Positions 45,823 through 55,931 are shown, counted from the stretch's first letter. The stretch: DNA of 64,000 nt from Pseudothauera hydrothermalis (GCF_003345255.1 NZ_CP029331.1:2995322-3059321), one strand, 5' to 3'. Program-made: numbers and translations. Notes: generated by a model from the letters alone, not told the origin.

Positions 45823-47994
45823 TCAGACTTCCAGCGGATCCACATCCAGGTTCCAGCGCAACCCGCGCGCCGGCTGCAACGCCCGCAGCGCCGTCATCCA
45901 TACCCCAAGAAAGTCCTGCAACACACCACGCTCGCCAGCTTCCACCAAAAGCTGCGCACGCTCGCGACGCGCCACACGGGCCATGCGCATCGGCACCGGA
46001 TCGAAAACCTGCAACCCGGCCGGTGCGCAGCGCTTGGCCAAGTGGGCCGCTTCACGCAAGAAGGCCAACGCATCGTCTAGAGCCGGTGAATCGGCGCGCA
46101 GCATGGCTTGGTAGGTCAGCGGCGGAAAGCCGGCCAGTCGTCGCTCCTCCAACGCCAGCGCGGCGAAGGCGTCGAAGTCATGACGGGCCAGGCACTGGTA
46201 GAGCGGATGCTCAGGGTATTCGGTCTGGATCAGCACTTCGCCCGGCAACTGCGCCCGCCCGGCCCGGCCGCCAACCTGCATCAGTTGCTGAAACAAACGC
46301 TCCGGGGCGCGAAAATCGGCCGCATGCAGCGAGGCATCCGCCCCAACTACGCCAACCAGGGTCAGCTTCGGAAAATCATGGCCCTTGGCCATCATCTGGG
46401 TGCCCACCAGGATGTCGGCCTCGCCCGCGGCGATGGTCGCCAGCAGGGCCTCCCACTGCGCGCGGGTGCGCGCCGAATCGCGGTCGATGCGCAGCACGCG
46501 GGCCTCGGGGAAGAGCTCGGCCAGCCGCGCTTCGATACGCTGGGTGCCACGGCCAAACGGCTGGATGTCCTGGTTGCCGCAAGACGGACAGGCGCGCGGG
46601 ATGGGGCCTTCGCAGCCGCAATGGTGGCAGCGCATGCGACGGTCGGCCAGATGCACCACCAGGTTGGCGGTGCAATGCGGGCAGGTGCTGACCCAGCCAC
46701 AGGCGGTGCAACTGAGCACTGGGGCGTATCCGCGCCGGTTGAGAAACACCAGGCTCTGCTCGCCGGCCGCCAGGCGTTGGCCAATCGCTTGTTGCAAGGC
46801 CGGACTGAGGCCCTCGTCCAGCTTCAGCTTACGGGTATCGATACAGCGGACCGCCGGCAGGGTGCTTGCCACTGCCCGCCGGGTCAGCCGCAGCAGGCGG
46901 TAACGGCCTTGACGGGCATGCAGCCAGCTCTCCAGGGATGGGGTAGCCGAACCCAGCACCACCGGGACGGCGCGCTGACGCGCGCGCCACACCGCCAGAT
47001 CGCGCGCCGAATAGCGCACGCCCTCTTGCTGTTTGTAGGAGGCGTCGTGCTCTTCGTCGACCAGGATCAACCCCAGGCGCGGCAGAGGAGCGAACACCGC
47101 CAGGCGGGTACCGAGCACGATGTCGGCATGTCCTTCGAGCGCACGCACGAAACCGCGCGAGCGCGCGCCCTCGGCCAGCGCAGAATGCAGGCAGACCACC
47201 TCCGCAGCGGGAAAACGCGCGGCCACCCGTGCTTCGAGCTGCGGGGTGAGCGCGATTTCCGGCACCAGCATCAATACCTGCCGGCCAGCCGCCAGGGCGC
47301 GCTGGGCAAGGCGCAGATAGACCTCGGTTTTGCCGCTGCCGGTCACCCCCTGCAAAAGCCAGGCGGAAAATCCGTCCGCAGCGCTCACCGCCTGCACGGC
47401 CGCCTGCTGCTCGTCGGTCAGCGCAGGCAGGGTAGCGTCCGGTGCCGCGGCCGGCTGCGCGCGTACAGCCTGCGCCCATCCGCGGCGCAGCAACTCTCCG
47501 ACCGCAGCACCATCCGCCCAGGCGCGTACCGTACTGCGTCGCACCGCGCCACCGTGCTCGACCAGCGCACGCAAAAGGCGCAGAGCGCGGCTCTCACGCT
47601 TGACCGCTTGTAAAGCCGCAAGCCCTGCTGCAGCCGGCGCGAGCAAGGGGTCCTGATCGCGGCCGGCCACGGCGTTGGCGCGGCGCAAACCCGGCGGCAA
47701 GGCCAAGGCGATGACTTCACCCAGCGGCGCGTGGTAGTAACGCGCGGTAAAGCCTACCAATGCCAGCCAGTCGGCCGGCAATGCGGTCACGGCACGCTGG
47801 ATCTCGCGTACCGGCTTGAGGCGGGCAGGGTCCACCCCGGCGCTCGGCGGTAAGGCAACGATCAAGCCGCTTTTTTCGCCACGACCAAAAGGCACCCGGA
47901 CACAACGGCCGATATCCGCTTCGGACACATCCGTGGCGATGTAATCGAATAGTTGCGCCAGCGGAACCGGCAGCGCGACACGCACGATTCGCAT
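45823..47994 (-). CDS. priA: Primosomal protein N' (PriA helicase)
   Basis: 3' to 5' helicase that restarts replication at stalled forks. 723 residues. N-terminal DNA-binding 3'BD domain opens VRVALPVPLAQLFDYIA. Helicase Walker A is GVTGSGKT (216-223) and the DEEH box appears in LVDEEHDASYKQQEGVRY. Zinc cysteines are in CTACGWVSTCPHC, CHHCG and CPSCGN. The C-terminal helicase lobe has GTQMMAKGHDFPKLTLVGVV. The ATG at 47994 is followed upstream by an AT-rich gap with DnaA-box-like motifs. Confidence 0.96.
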   Translation of the reverse strand: MRIVRVALPVPLAQLFDYIATDVSEADIGRCVRVPFGRGEKSGLIVALPPSAGVDPARLKPVREIQRAVTALPADWLALVGFTARYYHAPLGEVIALALPPGLRRANAVAGRDQDPLLAPAAAGLAALQAVKRESRALRLLRALVEHGGAVRRSTVRAWADGAAVGELLRRGWAQAVRAQPAAAPDATLPALTDEQQAAVQAVSAADGFSAWLLQGVTGSGKTEVYLRLAQRALAAGRQVLMLVPEIALTPQLEARVAARFPAAEVVCLHSALAEGARSRGFVRALEGHADIVLGTRLAVFAPLPRLGLILVDEEHDASYKQQEGVRYSARDLAVWRARQRAVPVVLGSATPSLESWLHARQGRYRLLRLTRRAVASTLPAVRCIDTRKLKLDEGLSPALQQAIGQRLAAGEQSLVFLNRRGYAPVLSCTACGWVSTCPHCTANLVVHLADRRMRCHHCGCEGPIPRACPSCGNQDIQPFGRGTQRIEARLAELFPEARVLRIDRDSARTRAQWEALLATIAAGEADILVGTQMMAKGHDFPKLTLVGVVGADASLHAADFRAPERLFQQLMQVGGRAGRAQLPGEVLIQTEYPEHPLYQCLARHDFDAFAALALEERRLAGFPPLTYQAMLRADSPALDDALAFLREAAHLAKRCAPAGLQVFDPVPMRMARVARRERAQLLVEAGERGVLQDFLGVWMTALRALQPARGLRWNLDVDPLEV

Positions 47995-48383
47995 ACGGTC
48001 ATGGCCCCGTTTCAGGCAAATTCTTTATAAACAGCAGCTTGGCGCGCATACCTGATGTTCGTTATGGAAAAAACCGCTAAGGTACTGCGGTAAAAACAGC
48101 TCGCCCGCTTGTCCACAAAACCTGTGGATAACTTTGTGGAAAGCCTGGGTGAAACAGGCGCAAACCGGCGCCGCACAAGCAATTTCGTTACCATGCCCGA
48201 ACTTTAAGCAATGCAAAAAACATTCAAAAACAATTACTTATGTTTTTCTTGTCATAGCCTTGCATTAAGAGGCAGCACAGCCGGCTGGAACAAGCGGGTG
48301 TGCATAAGTCAACCCGTCGAGCTGTATTTTTTCGCTTGACAGACACCTCGTCCTCGTGAGCATGCGGCCGCGGCAAGGCGGCG
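47995..48383. other. AT-rich gap between priA and hemE with DnaA-box cluster
   Basis: 389 bases, clearly lower in GC than its surroundings, upstream of priA and downstream of hemE. It contains three DnaA-box-like 9-mers (48109-48142), A/T runs (around 48205-48250) and no convincing gene. Short open frames here lack codon bias and ribosome sites. A hemE terminator and the priA promoter should be in it, but neither is clear. Confidence 0.6.
48109..48142. promoter_or_regulatory. Cluster of DnaA-box-like sites
   Basis: TTGTCCACA (48109-48117), a perfect inverse DnaA box TGTGGATAA (48123-48131), and TGTGGAAAG (48135-48143) lie within 35 bases. Only the middle one matches TTATCCACA exactly. The others differ by one or two bases. 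Confidence 0.6.
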
Positions 48384-49466
48384 CTAACCGGCAGCGCGCT
48401 GGCGCACCGCGCGGCTGTGCGCATGCACTGTATCGATCAACACCGCAACATGCTCCGGTGGGGTGAATTGGGAGATACCATGGCCGAGGTTGAACACATG
48501 ACCGGGATACGGCCCGAAGGCATCGATCACCCGACGCGCCTCGGCAGCCACCACCTCCGGCGGGGCAAACAAAATGGTGGGGTCCAGATTGCCCTGAAGC
48601 GCCACCTTGTGGCCCACCTTTTCCCGCGCGCGACCGATGTCCAGGGTCCAATCGAGGCCGATCGCGTCCGCGCCAATGGCGGCGATCTGCTCGATCCACA
48701 CCCCGCCACCTTTGGTAAACACGATGCTGGGCACCCGGTCGCCGTCGCGCTCGCGGATCAGGCCATCGACCACACGTTGAAGATAGGCCAGGGAAAATGT
48801 CCGGTAGGCGGCCTCGGACAACACCCCGCCCCAGGAGTCGAACACCATCACCGCCTGCGCACCGGATTCGATCTGGGCGTTGAGGTAAGCCACCACCGCG
48901 TCGGCGGTCACCGACAGAATATGGTGCAGCAGGTCGGGGCGGCTGTAGGCCATGGTCTTGATGCGGCGGTAGTCGGTTTCCGCGCCGGAGCCGCCTTCGA
49001 CCATGTAGCAGGCCAGGGTCCAAGGACTACCGGAAAAGCCGATCAAGGGCACCGAGCCATCCAGCGCCCGGCGGATTTCGGCCACCGCATCCATGACGTA
49101 CTGCAGTTCGGCATGCGGGTCCGGCACCGCCAGGTTGCGAATATCCCACTCTTCGCGCAGCGGACGCTCGAAACGCGGGCCCTCGCCTTCGGCAAAATAC
49201 AGCCCCAGCCCCATTGCGTCGGGCACGGTCAGGATGTCGGAGAACAGAATGGCGGCATCCAAGTCGTAGCGTGCCAGCGGCTGCAGCGTGACCTCGCAGG
49301 CCAGCGCCGGGCTTTTGCAAAGTTGCAGGAAGCTGCCGGCGCGCTTGCGCGTTTCACAATACTCCGGCAGGTAACGGCCGGCCTGGCGCATCAGCCAGAC
49401 AGGGGTGTATTCGGTGGGCTGGCGCAGCAGCGCGCGCAAAAAGGTATCGTTCTCGAGGCGGCTCAC
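48384..49466 (-). CDS. hemE: Uroporphyrinogen decarboxylase
   Basis: Removes four acetate carboxyls from uroporphyrinogen III in haem synthesis. 360 residues. N-terminal [15 protein letters not shown] is the family signature with the conserved Arg pair; [17 protein letters not shown] and [16 protein letters not shown] with the catalytic Asp region follow; the C-terminal [15 protein letters not shown] ends the barrel. The start is a GTG at 49466 ([20 protein letters not shown]) with AGGAACGAC upstream. Bases farther upstream are open but non-coding. Confidence 0.96.
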   Translation of the reverse strand: MSRLENDTFLRALLRQPTEYTPVWLMRQAGRYLPEYCETRKRAGSFLQLCKSPALACEVTLQPLARYDLDAAILFSDILTVPDAMGLGLYFAEGEGPRFERPLREEWDIRNLAVPDPHAELQYVMDAVAEIRRALDGSVPLIGFSGSPWTLACYMVEGGSGAETDYRRIKTMAYSRPDLLHHILSVTADAVVAYLNAQIESGAQAVMVFDSWGGVLSEAAYRTFSLAYLQRVVDGLIRERDGDRVPSIVFTKGGGVWIEQIAAIGADAIGLDWTLDIGRAREKVGHKVALQGNLDPTILFAPPEVVAAEARRVIDAFGPYPGHVFNLGHGISQFTPPEHVAVLIDTVHAHSRAVRQRAAG

Positions 49467-49586
49467 GTTGTCGTTCCTGGTTTCGTCCGACCGTTCCGGC
49501 CGCGCCCGCAACAAGCGACCGCGCCGGGGCAAGCCGCGATTATCCCGCGTTTTGACACGCCCCGGGCACGCGCCGCGCGGGCGTGC

Positions 49587-51044
49587 TCAACGTCGCCAGA
49601 ACGATGGCGTGAGCACCACCAGGAAGGTAAAAATCTCCAGCCGGCCGAGAATCATCGTGAAGGCCAACACCGCGCTTTGAAAGCTGTCCATGCCGGCATA
49701 GTTGGAAGCCGGACCCACCGCCCCCAGGCCGGGTCCGGTGTTGTTGATACAGGCCACCACGGCGGAAAAGGCGGTAACGATGTCCAGCCCGGTGGCCGCC
49801 AGCACCAGGGTGAGCGTCACGATGGACACCATATACATGAACGAAAAACCCAGCACCGCATGCAGCACGCTCTCGGACACCGGCTGATTGCCCAGGCGCA
49901 CCGGACGTACCGCGTGCGGATGCAGCGAGCGGACGATTTCCCGGAACACCTGTTTATACAGAATCATCGCGCGCATCATCTTGATGCCGCCACCGGTGGA
50001 ACCCGAGCAGGCGATGAAGCTGCCCAAAAACAGCACCCAAAGCTGTGCAAACATCGGCCACAAGGTGTAGTCGTAGGTCGCCAGACCCAGAGACGTCGCA
50101 ATGGACACCACATGGAAGGACACATAGCGCACCGTTGACGCCAGATCGGCGTGGACATGGTGCTGCGCCAGGTAGGCGGTCAGCCCGATCACGCTGATGG
50201 CAAGCACGCCGAAGAAAAAAGGAATTTCCGGATCGCGCAAATAAGGCAGGGGGCTGCGACGAATCAGCGCCAGGTAGTGGGTGGCGTAGTTGAGCCCCGC
50301 GAGCAGCGCAAATACGATAATGACGATTTCGACGTTCACATTGGCATAGTAGCCAATGGACGCATCCTTACTGGAAAAGCCGCCCAAGCCGGCAACCGTG
50401 AACGCGTGGATCAGAGCATCCCATTCGTTCATGCCGGCCAACCACAGACTCAGCCCGCACGCCACGGTGAGCACGATGTAGGACACCCACAAACCTTTGG
50501 CGGTCTCGGTGATCCGCGGGGTGAGACTGTTTTCCTTCATCGGCGTGGGCACTTCCGCCTGGAACATCTGCCGCCCGCCGATACCCAAAAGCGGCAAAAT
50601 GGCCACTACCAGCACGATCACCCCCATGCCGCCGATCCAGTGCATGAAGGTCCGCCACAGGTTGATGGAGATCGGCAAGTCGTCCAGGCCGCTGAGCACC
50701 GTGGCGCCGGTGGCGGTCAGCCCGGACACCGCTTCGAAATAGGCATGGATGAAAGACAGTTCCGGCAAATAAGCCAGCAGTGGCAGCGCGCCGAACACTG
50801 GCAAAATCACCCAGGCGGCGGCGACCAGAAAGAAGCCGTCGTGCACCCGCAGGTCACGGCTGCGGCTGCGGGTAAAAGTCCACAGCAGCGCGCCGCTGGC
50901 AAGGGTCAACAGCAGCGCCTGGTCGTAAGCCATGGTGGCGCCATCGTCCAGCCAAATGGAAATGGCCAGTGGAAAACTCATCAACAGCCCGAAGATCATG
51001 ATGATCAGGCCAAGGGCGTTTAGGGCGGGATAATAGGCGCGCAT
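49587..51044 (-). CDS. trkH: Trk potassium uptake protein TrkH
   Basis: 485-residue inner-membrane channel subunit. It has the four-fold pore-loop repeat, with selectivity filters of the type TATGATVLSG, VAGLGGFSSKD, ACSGSTGGGIKMMR and NNTGPGLGAVGP. The first segment MRAYYPALNALGLIIMIFGL is the usual TrkH start. Its regulatory partner trkA lies 18 bases upstream, so they form an operon. Its stop is 120 bases from hemE. Confidence 0.95.
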   Translation of the reverse strand: MRAYYPALNALGLIIMIFGLLMSFPLAISIWLDDGATMAYDQALLLTLASGALLWTFTRSRSRDLRVHDGFFLVAAAWVILPVFGALPLLAYLPELSFIHAYFEAVSGLTATGATVLSGLDDLPISINLWRTFMHWIGGMGVIVLVVAILPLLGIGGRQMFQAEVPTPMKENSLTPRITETAKGLWVSYIVLTVACGLSLWLAGMNEWDALIHAFTVAGLGGFSSKDASIGYYANVNVEIVIIVFALLAGLNYATHYLALIRRSPLPYLRDPEIPFFFGVLAISVIGLTAYLAQHHVHADLASTVRYVSFHVVSIATSLGLATYDYTLWPMFAQLWVLFLGSFIACSGSTGGGIKMMRAMILYKQVFREIVRSLHPHAVRPVRLGNQPVSESVLHAVLGFSFMYMVSIVTLTLVLAATGLDIVTAFSAVVACINNTGPGLGAVGPASNYAGMDSFQSAVLAFTMILGRLEIFTFLVVLTPSFWRR

Positions 51045-51062
51045 CGCGACGCAACAGCACGC

Positions 51063-52466
51063 TTACAAAAAGGTAAAGCCGACCTGGAACAGCTTTTCGA
51101 CCTTGCGCACCAGGTTTTTGTGGGTGCAAAAGACGATTACATGGTCGCCTGGTTCGATCACCGTGTCGTGGTGCGGAATGATCACCATGCGGCGTAGCAC
51201 CTTGCCGTCGATACGCCGCTCATCGCGCACGATGGCGCCAATGGTCGCACCTTTCGGTAAGGCGATCTCCTCGATTTGCCGGCCCACCACCTTGGAGTCT
51301 TTGGGTGTGCCGTGGGCGATGATCTCCAGTGCTTCGGCCGCGCCACGGCGAAGGCTATGGACCGCCACCACGTCGCCGCGCCGCACATGGGCGAGCAAAG
51401 AACCGATGGAGGTGTGTGCCGGCGAGATGGCAATATCGATCGGCCCGCCCTGTACCAGGTCGACATAACTTTTCCGGTTGATCAGCGCCAGCGTGCGTCG
51501 CGCGCCCATACGCTTAGCCAGCGAGGCGGCCATGATGTTGTCTTCTTCATCGTTGGTCAGCGCCACGAATAGATCCGTCTCGTCGATGCCCTCGTTCTCC
51601 AGCAGCTTCTCGTCGGTGGCATCCCCGCGCAACACCAAGGCGCTGGAGAGCTGGGTGGCCAAGGTCTCGGCGCGGTGTTTATCTACCTCCAGAATCTTGA
51701 CGTGATAATCGGACTCGATGCTGCGGGCCAAGCGAAAACCGATATTGCCGCCGCCGGCGATCATCAGCCGGCGCATCGGCTTGTCGCTGCGGCGCAACTC
51801 CCGCATCACCTGGCGGATATGGACCGTGGCGGCAAGACAGAACACTTCGTCACCGGGCACGATGACCGTGTCGCCTTCGGGAATGATCGGCTCGCCATTG
51901 CGGTAGATCGCAGCGATACGCACTTCCACATTGGGCAGGTGAAAGCGCAAGTTCTTCAGCGGGTGGCCGACCAGCGGTCCGCCTTCGAAGGCTTTGACGC
52001 CGATCAGGCTGACCACGCCGTCGGCAAAGTCCAGTACCTGCAGCGCCTCGGGAAAAGCGATCAGCCGGCGGATGTAATCGGTGACGATCTGCTCCGGACA
52101 AATCGAAAAATCCACCGCAAAATTGTTCTCGTCGAGCAATTCCGGATAGTCGACGAAATCGGTCGAGCGCAATCGGGCAATGCGCGTGGGCAGATTGAAA
52201 ATCGCCTTGGCGATGCGACAGGCGCACAGATTGGTCTGATCGGACTGGGTGACTGCGATCAGCAAATCAGCGTCGTCGGCGCCCGCTTCGCGCAGTACCG
52301 AAGGCGATGCGGCATTGCCGCAAACGGTGCGCACTTCCAGTCGGTCACGCAAGGCCGCCAGTTGCTCTGCGCTGGTGTCGACCAGGGTAATGTCATTGGC
52401 TTCGGAGACGAGATTTTCGGCCACCGAGGCGCCGACCTGGCCGGCGCCGAGGATGATGATCTTCAC
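51063..52466 (-). CDS. trkA: Trk potassium uptake regulatory protein TrkA
   Basis: 467 residues with two RCK modules (each an NAD-binding Rossmann fold plus RCK_C). Repeat 1 opens KIIILGAGQVGASVAENL; repeat 2 opens RLMIAGGGNIGFRLARSIES with its own glycine loop. NAD(H) and ATP binding gate TrkH. The start is GTG at 52466. The operon has its own putative promoter (TAGAAT, 52498-52503) although ntrX lies just upstream. Confidence 0.95.
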   Translation of the reverse strand: MKIIILGAGQVGASVAENLVSEANDITLVDTSAEQLAALRDRLEVRTVCGNAASPSVLREAGADDADLLIAVTQSDQTNLCACRIAKAIFNLPTRIARLRSTDFVDYPELLDENNFAVDFSICPEQIVTDYIRRLIAFPEALQVLDFADGVVSLIGVKAFEGGPLVGHPLKNLRFHLPNVEVRIAAIYRNGEPIIPEGDTVIVPGDEVFCLAATVHIRQVMRELRRSDKPMRRLMIAGGGNIGFRLARSIESDYHVKILEVDKHRAETLATQLSSALVLRGDATDEKLLENEGIDETDLFVALTNDEEDNIMAASLAKRMGARRTLALINRKSYVDLVQGGPIDIAISPAHTSIGSLLAHVRRGDVVAVHSLRRGAAEALEIIAHGTPKDSKVVGRQIEEIALPKGATIGAIVRDERRIDGKVLRRMVIIPHHDTVIEPGDHVIVFCTHKNLVRKVEKLFQVGFTFL

Positions 52467-52497
52467 GAAGCAAGTCCGTCAGATTGCGAGTGCGCCG

Positions 52498-52503
52498 ATT
52501 CTA
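52498..52503 (-). promoter_or_regulatory. Putative -10 box of trkAH
   Basis: TAGAAT on the minus strand (CGTAGAATCGGC), 32 bases upstream of the trkA GTG, in the 93-base ntrX-trkA gap. Confidence 0.45.
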
Positions 52504-52559
52504 CGCCGGGGTTTCACTTTGTTGAAACACTTTGTTGCGTCGCAGCAACCCCGTCGTCT

Positions 52560-53807
52560 TCAACCCTCCTCGCTGCGCCGACCGGGCTGCAAACCGAGCT
52601 GCTTGAGCTTACGGTACAAATGGGTACGCTCCAGGCCGCTTTTTTCCGCCAAACGGGTCATGTTGCCGCCTTCCAGACGCAGGTGGTGCTCGAAGTACAT
52701 GCGTTCGAAGGCTTCACGGGCTTCCCGCAAAGGCTGGTCGAGTGGCAGGGAGAAAGCCGCCGAATCGGTTGGCTGGCCGATGATGCGACGCACATCGGCC
52801 AATGCGATCTCCTCTTCCAACGTTCCCAGCGCAATCGATTTGACCGCGTTGCGCAGTTCCGCATAACCGCCCGGCCAGGGATGAACACGCAGCGCATTGA
52901 GCGCGCCGGTGGAAAAGTGGTGCCGCGGCACCTCCCCGGCTTCGACCAGGTGCAAGAGGATTTGCGCGGCCAGCTCGGGCAGGTCGTCGCGGATGTCGGC
53001 AAGCGAAGGCGGCACCAGGCTGACCTCGAACAAGCGCATCAGCAGGCTTTCATCCCAACCCAGGCGCTGCAAGCCTTCGGCGCTGTGATCGGTCGCCACC
53101 ACCATGCGCAGATCGTAGCGCTCCAACCGATCAAGGATGAAAGCCAGGTTTTTCTGTTGCAGCCGGGACAGGCGTGCCAGCTCGCCGGCAAACACCACAC
53201 CGCCGTGCGCCGCCTGCAATTGGGCGATGTCGATCGGATTGTGGTGCTGGGTCAGATCGAGCCAGTGCGCGCTCGTCGCCTGCACGCTGCGGGCGACCAG
53301 TTCGGCAATGCTGCCCGCTCCCACTTTCAACAGCAGCACGCGCGAGTTCTCGCCGATCTGCTCGATTCGCCGCCGCAGCTCGCGCAGCGGCACCGAGCGG
53401 TTGATCGCCGCCAGTGAGAGTGCCGCCGGCGCACCCGGCGTCGCCGGACGTTGCAGACCGCGTTTGACGGCGGCGAGCAGCTTCTGCAGGGCGATCGGCT
53501 TTTCCAAGTAGTCGATGGCGCCGATGCGGGTGGCCTCCACTGCGGTGTCGATGGTGCCGTGGCCGGACATCATCACCACCGGCATCGTGAGCTGGCCGTT
53601 GGCAGCCCATTCCTTGAGCAAGGTGATGCCGTCGGTATCCGGCATCCAGATGTCGAGCAGAACCAAATCCGGGCGCTTGGCGTTACGCGCTGCACGGGCT
53701 TCGGCGGCATTGGCAGCCAGAATCACGTCATGCCCTTCGTCGCTCAGGATTTCCGAGAGGAGCTCGCGGATGCCCATCTCATCATCAACGATCAATATGT
53801 TCGCCAT
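52560..53807 (-). CDS. ntrX: NtrX-type response regulator with degenerate AAA+ domain
   Basis: 415 residues. The receiver domain (1-120) is intact: acidic pocket Asp8/Asp9, phospho-acceptor Asp52 in LVLLDIWMPDTDG, and Lys103. The C-terminal Fis-type helix-turn-helix is also intact (NMTRLAEKSGLERTHLYRKL). The middle domain aligns to the sigma-54 activator fold, but the Walker A position reads VGAGSIAE (162-169) instead of GESGTGKE and there is no GAFTGA loop, so it should not bind ATP normally or open sigma-54 promoters. It is paired with ntrY. The domain is also shorter than usual. Confidence 0.9.
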   Translation of the reverse strand: MANILIVDDEMGIRELLSEILSDEGHDVILAANAAEARAARNAKRPDLVLLDIWMPDTDGITLLKEWAANGQLTMPVVMMSGHGTIDTAVEATRIGAIDYLEKPIALQKLLAAVKRGLQRPATPGAPAALSLAAINRSVPLRELRRRIEQIGENSRVLLLKVGAGSIAELVARSVQATSAHWLDLTQHHNPIDIAQLQAAHGGVVFAGELARLSRLQQKNLAFILDRLERYDLRMVVATDHSAEGLQRLGWDESLLMRLFEVSLVPPSLADIRDDLPELAAQILLHLVEAGEVPRHHFSTGALNALRVHPWPGGYAELRNAVKSIALGTLEEEIALADVRRIIGQPTDSAAFSLPLDQPLREAREAFERMYFEHHLRLEGGNMTRLAEKSGLERTHLYRKLKQLGLQPGRRSEEG

Positions 53808-53819
53808 GATTTCTTGATT

Positions 53820-55931
53820 TCAATGTTGTATGCCGGCAAGCCGCAGGTACACGCGGACTTCCGCCCCGCCCTGCTCGCGGTTGGTCAAGCGGACCTCACC
53901 GCCGTGTTCGTCGACGATTTTCTTGACCATTGCCAATCCCAAACCGGTGCCGCGCGACTTGGTGGTGAAATACGGCTCGAAGGCACGCGCAAGCATTTGC
54001 GGCGGAAAACCCGGACCGTTGTCACGGACCAACAGCAGCGCACGCTCGCCCTCTTGCCGGGTGAGGATGAGCAGTTGGCCGTCGTCGTCGCCGGCGAGTG
54101 CATCCTCGGCATTTTGCAGCACATTGTGGATGATCTGGCGCACTTGGGCGGCGTCGCCAAGCACCGGGGGCAAAGCACGCGCCAGCTCGGTGCGGATCTG
54201 TAACGGTGTGCTCTCGTAAAGATTCAGCACATCCTCGATCAGCGCATTGAGATCCAGCGCGGCAAGCTGGGGCGCCGGCAGGCGTGCATAGTCACGGAAG
54301 GCGTTGACCAGCCGCTTCATCGCTTCGACCTGATTGACGATGGTGCGCGTGGCGCGCGAGAGCATCTCCTGTCCATCCGCATCCAGCCGATCATGCAGCT
54401 TATGCATTAGACGTTCGGCAGAGAGCTGTATCGGGGTTAGCGGATTTTTGATCTCATGTGCCAGCCGGCGGGCCACTTCGGCCCAGGCGGCGGTGCGCTG
54501 GGCGGCGATCAGATTGGAGATATCGTCGAACACCACCACCGCACCGCCCCCGGAGCTGGCCGGCAAGCGCGCGCCGTGGATCAGCAGCGTCTGGGAGCCG
54601 CGCTCGGCGCGGTCGATTTCCAACTCACGGTGCCAGTCGCCGTCGTGGCGCGCGAAACCCTCGAGCAGCGCGTCCCGGAACACGGTATGTCGGGGCCAGT
54701 CGGATAAAGCAATATCCTCGAAACCATCCAGGCTGTCGCCAAGGATATCCATCGCACCACGGTTGGCGGCGCGCAGGGTGCCGTCTTCGGCAAAGGCCAG
54801 CACGCCGGTCGAGAGATTGGCCAACACACTTTCCAGATACGCGCGGGCCGATTCGACCGCGGCACGATTACGCTCGGCCGCCGCACGGGCTTCGGCAAGC
54901 TGGCAGGTCATTTGGTTGAAAGACTGGGTGAGGACACCCAGCTCGTCGCGCGCCGGTAGCGCACGGCGCGGCGAATAGTCGCCCTGCGCCACCGCCTCGG
55001 TGCCTTCGGCAAGAATCTGCAAAGGTGCGGCCAGGCGGCGCGCCAGCACAAAGGCCAGCGCCACCGCGCCTAGCAGGGCAAGTAAAAGCGCAAGGCTGAG
55101 CGTCAAGGTATAGATACGGGTCAGACCCGCTCTGGCCAAGGTGAGCTGCTGATAGTCGCGGTAGGCTTCCTGCACCGCGTCCACATGCTGTGCAAAGGGC
55201 TCCGGCACCGGCTGGCTGAGCATCAGGAAGGTTGGCTCTTCGGTCAACGAACGCGCGGGCAACGGCACCACCACCCGTATCGACAGGCCGCCGTCGGCAC
55301 GGCTATCGACTTGGCTGAACTTGCGGAACTGGCGCGCCTGGCGCAAATGGGTGGTGGCCGGTAAATCAGGGATCAGAGTCGCGCTGGCGTCCGAGGCGGT
55401 GGCCAGCAACTGGCCGGTGGCCGACACCACGGTGGCGGTGGCAACACCGGCGCGTTCGCGCAAACCGTTCAGGCGCATCGGGGTCAGCGGCTGTCCCTCC
55501 AGTTCCAAGGCCATGTCTTCGGCCTTCTCGGCCACCTGATCGACCAGATAGTCCAGCGCACTCTGCCCGAGTGCAATGCCGCCTTCGAGCGCCACATCGA
55601 CCCGCACATCGAACCAGGATTCGATACTGCGCACCACGAACTGCAACGACACCGCATAGACCACCACACCGGGCAGCAGCGCCATCAGGGCGAACATCAG
55701 CATCAGACGGAATTTGAGCCGCGAACCGAATTGACGGGCTTTGTACTCGCGCCACAAGCTGCGTAACTGCACGCCCACCAGCCCGGCAAGCGCCACCGCC
55801 ACCATGCCGTTGAGGCCGAGCAGATACGGATAGGCGCCAGCGAACAGCTCGGTGTTGGCACTGGCCGAAGCCAATAGAAACAGCGAGATACCGGCAATGG
55901 CGGCGGCGACGATGAGGACGGCGTGTCTCAT
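53820..55931 (-). CDS. ntrY: NtrY-type membrane sensor histidine kinase
   Basis: 703 residues from the ATG at 55931, which overlaps the DUF4390 stop as ATGA. Several N-terminal membrane helices (about 5-110) and one near 275-300 bound a periplasmic/extracytoplasmic region. A HAMP domain (about 300-355, ending ARDELGVLTQSFNQMT) and a PAS domain (about 385-480) follow. The kinase has the H box RRLAHEIKNPLTPIQLSAER, N box IHNVLQNAEDAL, G1 VRDNGPGFPP and G2 GTGLGLAMV. NtrY senses redox or nitrogen-related signals in Alphaproteobacteria and phosphorylates NtrX. Its 3' end is 12 bases from ntrX. Confidence 0.93.
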   Translation of the reverse strand: MRHAVLIVAAAIAGISLFLLASASANTELFAGAYPYLLGLNGMVAVALAGLVGVQLRSLWREYKARQFGSRLKFRLMLMFALMALLPGVVVYAVSLQFVVRSIESWFDVRVDVALEGGIALGQSALDYLVDQVAEKAEDMALELEGQPLTPMRLNGLRERAGVATATVVSATGQLLATASDASATLIPDLPATTHLRQARQFRKFSQVDSRADGGLSIRVVVPLPARSLTEEPTFLMLSQPVPEPFAQHVDAVQEAYRDYQQLTLARAGLTRIYTLTLSLALLLALLGAVALAFVLARRLAAPLQILAEGTEAVAQGDYSPRRALPARDELGVLTQSFNQMTCQLAEARAAAERNRAAVESARAYLESVLANLSTGVLAFAEDGTLRAANRGAMDILGDSLDGFEDIALSDWPRHTVFRDALLEGFARHDGDWHRELEIDRAERGSQTLLIHGARLPASSGGGAVVVFDDISNLIAAQRTAAWAEVARRLAHEIKNPLTPIQLSAERLMHKLHDRLDADGQEMLSRATRTIVNQVEAMKRLVNAFRDYARLPAPQLAALDLNALIEDVLNLYESTPLQIRTELARALPPVLGDAAQVRQIIHNVLQNAEDALAGDDDGQLLILTRQEGERALLLVRDNGPGFPPQMLARAFEPYFTTKSRGTGLGLAMVKKIVDEHGGEVRLTNREQGGAEVRVYLRLAGIQH

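Noticed and set aside
48224..48424. Short minus-strand frame in the hemE-priA gap
   Set aside because: No ribosome site, poor codon bias, overlaps the hemE end; the region looks regulatory.
48417..50138. A 573-codon plus-strand frame across hemE and trkH
   Set aside because: Runs antisense through two clear genes and the gap between them.
51675..53417. A 580-codon plus-strand frame
   Set aside because: Antisense to trkA and ntrX, crossing their intergenic gap.
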